From contig QYQM01000034.1 in assembly GCA_007280905.1 (NCBI GenBank), forward strand, positions 1 through 62,821: a stretch of 62,821 bases of DNA, read 5' to 3'. Below, piece after piece: positions 9,606 to 17,518 of this stretch (position 1 is its first letter; the number at the start of each line of letters is the position of its first letter). The notes beneath the pieces are model-generated. The model ran no database searches. It had not been told where the DNA came from and worked only from the letters and a program-made list of their open reading frames with translations. A program made the position numbers and the translations under genes. This stretch comes from Porphyromonadaceae bacterium. Lineage in GTDB: Bacteria; Bacteroidota; Bacteroidia; Bacteroidales; UBA12481.

Positions 9606-9829
9606 AAATAAACCTTAAAAAGTCGATATTCACGGGAATCGAAGTCCTATTAATGGCCGGCTGCAGGTTTAATAATGGCAATAAAGCAAACCCTGATCAG
9701 TTGTTCCGCGAAGATCTTGGCAGGACAAAATACCAATACTGGGCAAAAGAGATGGGGTGCATCAGCCGATTCTGCCCCTACCCTCGGGCATTGATCAATA
9801 ATCAGTGTATTACAGATAAGATACCATAA
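9602..9829 (+). CDS. Short lipoprotein-like ORF, possibly a remnant
   Basis: A 75-residue frame starting with TTG that overlaps the aldolase stop (TTGA). The N-terminus (MKINLKKSIFTGIEVLLMAG then CRFNN) looks like a weak lipoprotein signal with a Cys at about residue 21. The remainder has no recognisable domain. It may be the 5' stub of a larger lipoprotein gene lost by deletion, or a spurious frame. Confidence 0.25.
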   Translation: MKINLKKSIFTGIEVLLMAGCRFNNGNKANPDQLFREDLGRTKYQYWAKEMGCISRFCPYPRALINNQCITDKIP

Positions 9830-9839
9830 GTTTTTTTTG

Positions 9840-9847
9840 TATATTTA
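9840..9847 (+). promoter_or_regulatory. Possible -7 element ahead of the PKD/SusC/SusD genes
   Basis: TATATTTA at 9840-9847 is one base off the Bacteroidota TAnnTTTG consensus. It lies 74-81 bp before the PKD lipoprotein start, in an AT-rich stretch with a T8 run (9831-9838) just upstream. No good -33 TTTG was found at the right spacing, so this is tentative. Confidence 0.25.
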
Positions 9848-9920
9848 CAATATCTATATAAAAGGATTAATGCATTTTTAACCTGTAAATAGCTAATTTA
9901 TTAACCAACTACCTATGATT

Positions 9921-10844
9921 ATGAAAAAACAATTTCTCATTTTGTGCATTTTCTTTGCCGTTGGAATGACTCTGTTCCAATCGTGCAAGAAGGAGGAACC
10001 AGCCGCACCGCCCAAAGCGGCTATTTTCTATAGCATTGTGGGTAAGCAGGCGGCATTCACTGCATTAACCAAACGTGTTGTAACCTGGAACTGGGATTTC
10101 GGGGATGGAAAAACAAGCACTGAAAAGGACCCTGTTCATGTTTATACAGATGGCGGGTATTACAAGGTCACCCTGACCGGAGCTGATGCTACCGGTCAAA
10201 CCGCTGTTGCAGATGCAGACCTGGCAGTTGCATTGACTCCTTATGTATTGCTGACCGGAGGTCCCACTGCTGCGAATGGAAAAACATGGAAACTTAGCAG
10301 TGCTCATTCATCCAAAGATGCTTTTGCAAATGCTGATAATACTTTTAGTGTTGTAGCAGCCCTTGCTACAGGTATACTTGGGGATGTCGGCATTGGCCTC
10401 GGGTGGGTTTATGATGATCAGTATACATTTAAATTCGATGGGTCCTACACGCATTCTCCACAACATGGCGGGGCTTTTGCCGGTCTTGTTAACACGATGA
10501 TAAAGGGAAAAACGATCCTTAAAGCCACCGAGACCAGTCAGCAATATGGCCTGTGCTATACCGCCTATACCCCGGAAGCCGGCGCAACTTTTACCTACGT
10601 TGAAAAAGAAGATTTCGCTGTGGGTTCTGTTTATGGCCCGGGAGGAGTTTTAACCTATCCTGGCGTCAGTACACTCGATTTTTCCGGAACCGAATTTGTT
10701 GGTTTTATGGATAATCAAAGAAAGGTTATTGTTCAGGAAGTAACGGATAACACGATGAGACTGGTTATGTTTATGACTGCCTCACCAAAGTATTATCCTT
10801 TGAACACTCATGCACTGATTATCACTTTCGAAGTAGTTAAATAA
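9921..10844 (+). CDS. PKD-domain surface lipoprotein
   Basis: MKKQFLILCIFFAVGMTLFQ followed by SCKKEE is a lipoprotein signal with the acceptor Cys at residue 22. ATG 9921 is preferred over the in-frame ATG at 9915 because it begins with the usual MKK. Residues of about 40-95 form a PKD beta-sandwich (WNWDFGDGKTS, then HVYTDGGYYKVTLT). The C-terminal 200 residues contain TGGPTAANGKTWKL and are rich in glycine and aromatics. Proteins of this kind often precede SusC/SusD pairs and are candidate surface glycan-binding proteins. It lies 36 bp upstream of susC. Confidence 0.8.
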   Translation: MKKQFLILCIFFAVGMTLFQSCKKEEPAAPPKAAIFYSIVGKQAAFTALTKRVVTWNWDFGDGKTSTEKDPVHVYTDGGYYKVTLTGADATGQTAVADADLAVALTPYVLLTGGPTAANGKTWKLSSAHSSKDAFANADNTFSVVAALATGILGDVGIGLGWVYDDQYTFKFDGSYTHSPQHGGAFAGLVNTMIKGKTILKATETSQQYGLCYTAYTPEAGATFTYVEKEDFAVGSVYGPGGVLTYPGVSTLDFSGTEFVGFMDNQRKVIVQEVTDNTMRLVMFMTASPKYYPLNTHALIITFEVVK

Positions 10845-10880
10845 ACTTATTTATTAGCAAAACTTACATAATAAGAAATC

Positions 10881-13800
10881 ATGAAAAACAAGTATTTAGC
10901 TATGATATACATAAAGCATATCTGGATGACAATGGCATTTATTACTTTGCTGTTGGGGACTGCATGGGCAAGTTCCGGATCCCCTGGACCAAAAGAGTTG
11001 CCAGCTAATTCAAAAACTCAGCAGGCTATTGTGGTTACCGGAAAGGTAACTTCAAAGGCTGATAAAACCGGTTTACCGGGGGTGACTATCCAGATTAAAG
11101 GAACTCAGACCGGAGCATTCACAAATTCTGAAGGAGCATATAGAATTGAGGTGCCAGAAAACAATTCGGTATTGATTTTTTCTTTTGTCGGATTTGAAAC
11201 GATAGAAGTTCCGGTGAATGGCCGTACAATTGTCAATGTTGAGATGACCGTAACTACTACAGCTCTTGATGAGGTAGTGGTTACGGCATTGGGTATTACG
11301 AGAAAGGAAAAGTCACTGGGTTATTCTGTAGGGAGAGTCAGTGGTGATAATATGACCAGGGTGGTTCAGGAAAATGCAATTAACTCGCTCGCCGGTAAGG
11401 TTTCGGGTGTCCAGATTAACTCAACAGGTGGAACAGGTTCGTCTGTCAGCATGGTGATCAGAGGTGCAAATTCCTTAAGTAACGATAATCAGCCTTTGTT
11501 TGTCGTTGATGGAGTCCCGATTGTTAATACACTGAACAATGTATCCGGATTCGGCAGTGATAACCGTGTGGATTATGGCAATGCAATTTCCGACATTAAT
11601 CCGGACGATATTGAAAGCGTAACTGTATTAAAAGGGCCAAGTGCAGCAGCATTATATGGTTCAAGGGCAGGAAACGGAGTGGTTCTGATCACTACCAAAT
11701 CAGGTAAGAAAAACAAAGGCGTTCAGGTGACCGTTAGTTCTAATACCGTATTCGACCAGCCCACCAAGTATTTTGCTGTCCAGAAAAAATTTGCAACCGG
11801 CTATTTTTCATTTACTCCCGAAGATCTTCCTCCCGGGACTATAATGAGAGTTAATCCCGCTGAAGCAGCCGGAGCAGGTATTGAACTGGATAAAGAATAC
11901 TTTGCAGTACAATGGAACAGTCCGCGGGATGCAAATGGAGTTCAGATTCCGACCGAGCTGGTATCCCATCCAAATAACGTAGCTAATTTTGTTCAAACCG
12001 GTATAACAACTACCAATGGTGTCTCAGTTTCAAACAATACCGATTTGATGAATTACAGGATTGGAGTAACGACCATGGGCAACAAAGGGATTATTCCTAA
12101 TTCCGATTTATACAGAAATAACCTGACAGCTGCTACTTCCATTAAGGTACGTGATAATTTTATGGTTAGTTCCAATATTAATGTCAACAGGTCGTGGTCA
12201 AATAACCGTCCTTCAAGTAACAGAGGTACCAATCCCCTGCAATGGGCATATAATGTTCCGCAAAATACCGATATTCTTGATCTGCAACAATATTGGGAGC
12301 CAGGGCAGGAGGGTATGGTGCAAAGGACTCCTTATAATGGGACCTATGAGAACCCTTACTACCTGGCATACGAAGTAAATAACAGTTTTAACAGGGATAG
12401 AATTTTTGGCAACTTCAAGGCAGACTGGCAAATAACCAAAGAATTTAGCCTGATGGGGCGATATTCACTCGACAAATTTTCTGAGACGCGTGAATCTAAA
12501 ATTGCACCAGGCTATACCAAAGAACCAAATAACGGAGCTTATGGTATCCAGGATATGATGAGCTATGAACAAAATATCGATTTCCTGGGTACCTACGCTA
12601 AACAATTGAGCAATTTCAACTTGTCATTATCTGCCGGAGGTAACTCTTTATACAAGAAGGGTTCGGTGATCAGCAATTCATCAATGTCAGGTGCCGGACT
12701 CATTGTACCAAACGTATATACTATCAGTAATATTAAATCAGGGTCTTTAAGTTATGGAAACGGGTGGTCTCAAAAAGCAATTTACAGCGTTTATGGCCTG
12801 GCAAACCTGGCATGGAAAGATATGATTTTTCTGGATCTGACTGCACGAAATGACTGGTCAAGTACATTGCCAAAAGAAAACCAGTCCTATTTTTATCCGT
12901 CGGCTTCACTGAGTCTTCTTTTAAATCAAATGATTAATTTAGGTGATAAGGTGGACTTAGTAAAAATCAGGGGTGGCTGGGCAAAGGCTGGTAACGATAC
13001 TGATCCATACCAACTGTACAATACCTATGGAAATGCCGGCCAATGGGGCGATGCTACCAGATTGGCCAAGTCGGGACAAATATTGACTCCCAATTTAAAA
13101 CCTGAAGAAGCTACTTCAAAGGAAGTTGGTGTCGATCTGAGGCTTTTTAAAAACAGGTTGAGGTTTGAAGGAACATATTACGAAATCGAAAATCGTAACC
13201 AGATATTAAGAAATATTCCGGTGGCAAGCTCAACAGGTTCCGATGCGGTCAATATCAATGCAGGATTAATAGAGAGTAAAGGTTGGGAATTTATGCTGGG
13301 AGGCACTCCGATTAAGACTAATAACTGGAATTGGGATATCAGTGCAAATTTCACACGAAACAGAACAAGGCTGTTAGAAATTTCCGAAGGAATTGATGTA
13401 ATTAAGTTCTGGGAAGATGCAAAAGGTGGTGCCTGGTCGTATGTTGGTGATGAGATAGGTGCTATTTACGATGCTGAAATACTTACAGTTACCGACGTAA
13501 ACTCTCCCTATTTTGGCTATCCGATAATTGGTTCCGAATTGGAATGGCAAGAGGTCCAGATCCAGGATACAAAAAATAAGATTGGCAATTATAATCCCAA
13601 TTTTATCCTGGGCTTACAATCCTCAATATCCTACAAGGCCTTTTCATTGAATTTCACCCTTGATTGGAGAAACGGTGGTCAATTTATCTCACAAACCCAG
13701 CGATATATGGCTGAAGACGGAAATTCTCAGCTCTGGCTGGATAATCTGATCAATCCTGGTGGACGAACCGGTAAAGAGCTTCGTGACTGGCTGGTGGCAA

Positions 13801-14327
13801 ATGAGGATATATACATCAAAAACGGATTTCACGTGGTTGGTGGGCCTACCGCCGAATATGGGGGATTTCGTGAAAACTACAGCGGGGTCTACGTAAGCGA
13901 CGGAATTTTCGTTCCGGGTGTTGTCGCAGTCTCTGATGGTAAAGGAGGAGTAACGTATATTGAAAATCTTGGAGAAAATAATGTGCTGCCATATGCCCCT
14001 TACGTAGTGAGTTATGCCTGGGGATTTGCAAAACCTTCCATGTTTGACGCAGATTTTATTAAACTAAGGGAAATCTCTCTTAGTTACCAGGTTCCCCGTA
14101 ACATCATTAACCGGATGCGCAAAATCCAGGACATATCCGTTTCACTCTATAGTCGAAATATTATGCTTTGGACAAAAAATAAAGCCGGATTAGATCCGGA
14201 ACGCGCGTTTCAGGCAGAATCGTCCACTGAAGGCAGAAGAGGTACCCAGTTTAAACAAGGGATAGAAAGGTATAATCTGGAACCTTGGGTGACTCCGATC
14301 GGTTTTAAGATTGACGTGACTTTTTAG
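10881..14327 (+). CDS. susC: SusC/RagA-type TonB-linked outer-membrane transporter
   Basis: A 1148-residue protein with an N-terminal signal sequence (about residues 12-31). A carboxypeptidase-regulatory-like domain follows (VTGKVTSKADKTGLPGVTIQ to VNVEMTV), then the DEVVVTALG junction and a TonB plug (ALYGSRAGNGVVLITTKSG). A long beta-barrel ends in phenylalanine (IGFKIDVTF), as outer-membrane barrels do. There is no STN domain, so direct signalling to an anti-sigma factor is not expected. It imports oligosaccharides together with the SusD partner encoded 21 bp downstream. The symbol is a family label, not an assignment to starch. Confidence 0.95.
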   Translation: MKNKYLAMIYIKHIWMTMAFITLLLGTAWASSGSPGPKELPANSKTQQAIVVTGKVTSKADKTGLPGVTIQIKGTQTGAFTNSEGAYRIEVPENNSVLIFSFVGFETIEVPVNGRTIVNVEMTVTTTALDEVVVTALGITRKEKSLGYSVGRVSGDNMTRVVQENAINSLAGKVSGVQINSTGGTGSSVSMVIRGANSLSNDNQPLFVVDGVPIVNTLNNVSGFGSDNRVDYGNAISDINPDDIESVTVLKGPSAAALYGSRAGNGVVLITTKSGKKNKGVQVTVSSNTVFDQPTKYFAVQKKFATGYFSFTPEDLPPGTIMRVNPAEAAGAGIELDKEYFAVQWNSPRDANGVQIPTELVSHPNNVANFVQTGITTTNGVSVSNNTDLMNYRIGVTTMGNKGIIPNSDLYRNNLTAATSIKVRDNFMVSSNINVNRSWSNNRPSSNRGTNPLQWAYNVPQNTDILDLQQYWEPGQEGMVQRTPYNGTYENPYYLAYEVNNSFNRDRIFGNFKADWQITKEFSLMGRYSLDKFSETRESKIAPGYTKEPNNGAYGIQDMMSYEQNIDFLGTYAKQLSNFNLSLSAGGNSLYKKGSVISNSSMSGAGLIVPNVYTISNIKSGSLSYGNGWSQKAIYSVYGLANLAWKDMIFLDLTARNDWSSTLPKENQSYFYPSASLSLLLNQMINLGDKVDLVKIRGGWAKAGNDTDPYQLYNTYGNAGQWGDATRLAKSGQILTPNLKPEEATSKEVGVDLRLFKNRLRFEGTYYEIENRNQILRNIPVASSTGSDAVNINAGLIESKGWEFMLGGTPIKTNNWNWDISANFTRNRTRLLEISEGIDVIKFWEDAKGGAWSYVGDEIGAIYDAEILTVTDVNSPYFGYPIIGSELEWQEVQIQDTKNKIGNYNPNFILGLQSSISYKAFSLNFTLDWRNGGQFISQTQRYMAEDGNSQLWLDNLINPGGRTGKELRDWLVANEDIYIKNGFHVVGGPTAEYGGFRENYSGVYVSDGIFVPGVVAVSDGKGGVTYIENLGENNVLPYAPYVVSYAWGFAKPSMFDADFIKLREISLSYQVPRNIINRMRKIQDISVSLYSRNIMLWTKNKAGLDPERAFQAESSTEGRRGTQFKQGIERYNLEPWVTPIGFKIDVTF

Positions 14328-14348
14328 AAATTATTAAAATCTGATATT

Positions 14349-16007
14349 ATGTACACAATAAAAAATAAGATTCCAGCAGCTTTGGTCCTGTTGATAGTTC
14401 TTCTGATCTCCTGTCAGAATCTGGAAGAAATGAATATAAACCCTAACGGTGTTGACCCAGCAAATGCACATCCCAATCTATTGATTAGTACTGTGATAAC
14501 CTACACCGGACAGACAGTAGTTGGTCTGGGTTTCGGTGATATCGCAGGTGTTATGCAACATACCCAGAAAGACGGTTGGGGCGGAGGCCATGACGGGTAT
14601 GAATGGTCAAATCAGAATTGGTCGGGACATTACGGTATCCTGCGCAACGCAGAGGAGTTATTAAAAAAATCGCGAAGCATGGGCCTTGAATTTCATCAAG
14701 GTGCAGCAATGGTTTTAAAGGCCTATAATTTTGGCTTAATAGCTGATTTATGGGGCGATGCTCCCTATTCCAAAGCACTTCTCGGAGAACTTGGCGGTGA
14801 GAATTTAAAACCGGTTTTTGATTCCCAAAAGGATATTTATATCGGAATCCTTGCTTCCCTCGATAGCGCTAACACTCTATTATCCAAAAGTCAGAGTGAA
14901 TATAAGGAAATTAACACCACTCAGGATGTACTGTATGATGGCGATGTTGCGAAATGGCAAAAATTTGCCAATTCCCTGGCTTTGAGATATTATATGAGGA
15001 TTTCAGCAAAAGAACCAGCCATTGCACAAGCAGGAATAGAGAAAATTGCAACCCATCCCGATCAATATCCGGTCATTCTGGATGCAGCAGATGATGCTGG
15101 TTTTGCTTATATTGGTAACAGCAGCGGAGATGCATGGCCATGTAATACAACTTACGATATCAGTGAAACCAACTACAGGAGGTTAAAAATGTGTTCGACG
15201 CTGGTTGAGAAGTTGCAGGCTTTGAATGATCCACGTATCGCAGTCTGGGCCAATAAGATACAAATTCCTCTTGTTATCGATCCGACAAGACCAGATAATT
15301 TCGACCAGATTATTGATGGGAAACGTATTATAGCTCAGAATGTTGCTGATAAATATACTGCAACATTTGGTGGACCGCTGGATTTGGATCCTGAATATGT
15401 AGGAATGCCACCTGCATGGTCAATTATTCCGCAATCATACAATTTAAGTCCGAATCTGGAACAGGCACCGCTTAATCCACACGTATCTCACCTGAATAGT
15501 ATGTATAAGCAGGCTGCCGGACCGCTTTTAAAGGCAAGGATAATGTCGGCTGCCGAAGTATGTTTTATCCTCTCCGAAGCGGCCCTCAAAGGGTGGTCAG
15601 TTAGTGGAACTACCGCTGATTATTACAACGCTGGTGTAAAAGCTTCGTTGGATGCCTGGGGTCTTAGTAATTCTTATTCATCATATCTAGCTCAACCTGG
15701 TGTGGTGAATAACGGAACTTTAGAGCAGATTATGGAGCAAAAATGGATTGCCAGCTGGAGTGCTGCAGCCGAAGCATGGTTCGATTACAGACGGACCGGG
15801 CTACCTAAATTAACAGCCGGGCCAGCAGCAAGAAGAACAGTATTGCCACTCAGGTTTTATTACGGTATAAATGAGTTGAGTTTTAACCCGTTGAATGCTC
15901 AAAATGCAGTAGATAAACTTGAAACTACTACTTATACAGCACCCGATGGGAAAAATAGCCCCTGGTCAAGATTCTGGCTTCTGCAGGGTACTGGCAAACC
16001 TTGGTAG
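14349..16007 (+). CDS. susD: SusD/RagB-type glycan-binding lipoprotein
   Basis: Signal peptide plus lipobox (AALVLLIVLLISC, Cys about residue 22), then NLEEMNINPNGVDPANAHPN, the characteristic start of SusD-like group 2 proteins. TPR-like helices follow, with conserved pieces such as ADLWGDAPYSKA and AEVCFILSEAALKGW, and the C-terminal region IMEQKWIASW. It forms the lid on the SusC barrel and captures glycans at the cell surface. A strong terminator follows directly, so PKD-susC-susD ends here. Family label only; substrate unknown. Confidence 0.95.
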   Translation: MYTIKNKIPAALVLLIVLLISCQNLEEMNINPNGVDPANAHPNLLISTVITYTGQTVVGLGFGDIAGVMQHTQKDGWGGGHDGYEWSNQNWSGHYGILRNAEELLKKSRSMGLEFHQGAAMVLKAYNFGLIADLWGDAPYSKALLGELGGENLKPVFDSQKDIYIGILASLDSANTLLSKSQSEYKEINTTQDVLYDGDVAKWQKFANSLALRYYMRISAKEPAIAQAGIEKIATHPDQYPVILDAADDAGFAYIGNSSGDAWPCNTTYDISETNYRRLKMCSTLVEKLQALNDPRIAVWANKIQIPLVIDPTRPDNFDQIIDGKRIIAQNVADKYTATFGGPLDLDPEYVGMPPAWSIIPQSYNLSPNLEQAPLNPHVSHLNSMYKQAAGPLLKARIMSAAEVCFILSEAALKGWSVSGTTADYYNAGVKASLDAWGLSNSYSSYLAQPGVVNNGTLEQIMEQKWIASWSAAAEAWFDYRRTGLPKLTAGPAARRTVLPLRFYYGINELSFNPLNAQNAVDKLETTTYTAPDGKNSPWSRFWLLQGTGKPW

Positions 16008-16023
16008 ATATCAACATGATTAC

Positions 16024-16065
16024 AATCAGGCAGGTGATATTTTATAATATCCCTGCCTGATTTTT
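16024..16065 (+). terminator. Rho-independent terminator after susD
   Basis: TCAGGCAGG (16026-16034) pairs perfectly with CCTGCCTGA (16052-16060), with additional pairing of GATATT/AATATC inside, followed by TTTTT at 16061-16065. It lies 17 bp after the susD stop. Confidence 0.85.
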
Positions 16066-16083
16066 ATGCCACAATAATTAAAT

Positions 16084-17445
16084 ATGAAAATGAGAAAAGT
16101 ATTATTTGGAATTCTGCTATTTTCTGTAGCTATTGTATTTTCTTGTTCGCGCAATCCTGTCACCCCTGAAACTGCACTTCAGTCATACCTTCATAATTCT
16201 GACAAATCATTTAAATGGGAAGTTCAGGATAAAACAAAGGCTGAAGGTGTAACATTATATCGTATTCTGTTTACATCTCAACAATGGCGCGGAATTAACT
16301 GGAATCATGAAATGGCCGTAATGGTACCCGATATTTTGAAGTATAATGATGCGTTGTTGTTTATCACAGGCGGCAGTGTGAAAAACGGAAAACCCAATAT
16401 ACATGAATGGAAGGAGGATTTAACGACTTCATTGAGCCAGGTGGCTAGGACTAATATGGCAATAGCAGCAATAGTCTGGCAAGTGCCCAATCAACCATTG
16501 TATAACGATCTGACTGAAGATGCTCTGATATCTTACACATTCCATAATTATCTGAATGATCATGATTTTACCTGGCCATTATTGTTTCCGATGACAAAAA
16601 GTGCTGTCAGGGCAATGGATGTTCTGCAGAAATTCGCTAAAAAGGAGGTGAAAAGAAAGGTAAATCATTTTATTGTATCGGGTGCATCAAAACGGGGATG
16701 GACAACCTGGTTGACCGGTGCAAATGATAGCCGCGTAAAAGCAATCGGACCTATGGTAATTGACGTGCTGAATATGCCTGTAAATATTGATTACCAAAAA
16801 GTGGTTTGGGGAGACTATAGTATCGAAATCGAGGATTATGTTAAATTGGGTATCGCTCAGCAACTTGGTACACCGGGCGGTGACGACCTGGTTAAAATGA
16901 TCGATCCATACTCCTACCGAAAAACGTTAACAATGCCAAAGATGTTATTCATGGGTACTAATGATCCATATTGGCCGGTAGATGCAGTAAAGAATTACAT
17001 CGACAGTATCCCGGGTGATAATCACATCTGTTATACTCCAAATGCCGGTCATGGTCTTGGCGATAAAAAAAAGGCATTTGCTTCTTTAAGTGCGTTTGTG
17101 GGAACAACAGTGACTGATGGAAAATACCCGGTCTGCAATTACTCAATTTCAGAAGGGAATGGCATTGTAACTTTGAAAATTGAATCCACCCTTGAACTAT
17201 TGGTTGACGCGATTTTATGGAGTGCCAATTCTAAAGATCAGGATTTTAGGGATGATATATGGTCAGATACAAAGCTGAATCCGGCAAATAAAGCTGAAAT
17301 CAAAGTCGAGATCAAATATCCAGAATCCGGTTTCAAAGCTTTTTATGTCGATTTGAAATACAAAGCCCCTTTCGGCGATGATTATACGCAGAGCACACGC
17401 ATGTTTGTCGCAAATGATAATAAGTTGCTGTTGAAAGCAAAGTAA
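16084..17445 (+). CDS. PhoPQ-activated pathogenicity-related (PqaA-type) lipoprotein hydrolase
   Basis: A 453-residue protein with a lipoprotein signal (FGILLFSVAIVFSC, Cys about 21). The body matches the PhoPQ-activated pathogenicity-related family (PqaA/AprA type): SYLHNSDKSFKWEV, then LLFITGGSVKNGKP, then VNHFIVSGASKRGWTTWLTG with a nucleophile-elbow-like GASKRG, then MLFMGTNDPYWPVDAVKNY and a late His (NAGHGLG). This resembles an alpha/beta hydrolase with a Ser-Asp-His arrangement. The substrate is not known; an esterase or peptidase role outside the inner membrane is plausible. It follows the susD terminator, so it probably has its own promoter. Confidence 0.8.
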   Translation: MKMRKVLFGILLFSVAIVFSCSRNPVTPETALQSYLHNSDKSFKWEVQDKTKAEGVTLYRILFTSQQWRGINWNHEMAVMVPDILKYNDALLFITGGSVKNGKPNIHEWKEDLTTSLSQVARTNMAIAAIVWQVPNQPLYNDLTEDALISYTFHNYLNDHDFTWPLLFPMTKSAVRAMDVLQKFAKKEVKRKVNHFIVSGASKRGWTTWLTGANDSRVKAIGPMVIDVLNMPVNIDYQKVVWGDYSIEIEDYVKLGIAQQLGTPGGDDLVKMIDPYSYRKTLTMPKMLFMGTNDPYWPVDAVKNYIDSIPGDNHICYTPNAGHGLGDKKKAFASLSAFVGTTVTDGKYPVCNYSISEGNGIVTLKIESTLELLVDAILWSANSKDQDFRDDIWSDTKLNPANKAEIKVEIKYPESGFKAFYVDLKYKAPFGDDYTQSTRMFVANDNKLLLKAK

Positions 17446-17449
17446 TAAA

Positions 17450-17482
17450 ATCAACCACAATAGACACATTAGATCACATTAG
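17450..17482 (+). repeat. Half-copy of CCACAATAGACACATTAG-type intergenic repeat
   Basis: The sequence from 17450 (ATCAACCACAATAGACAC and on to 17482) closely resembles the reverse complement of the right arm of the element at 46227-46340. Only one arm is present here, just after the PqaA-type gene. Confidence 0.5.
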
Positions 17483-17518
17483 CATGGTTTTATACCGAAC
17501 AAGAGAAATCCTTTTGAA

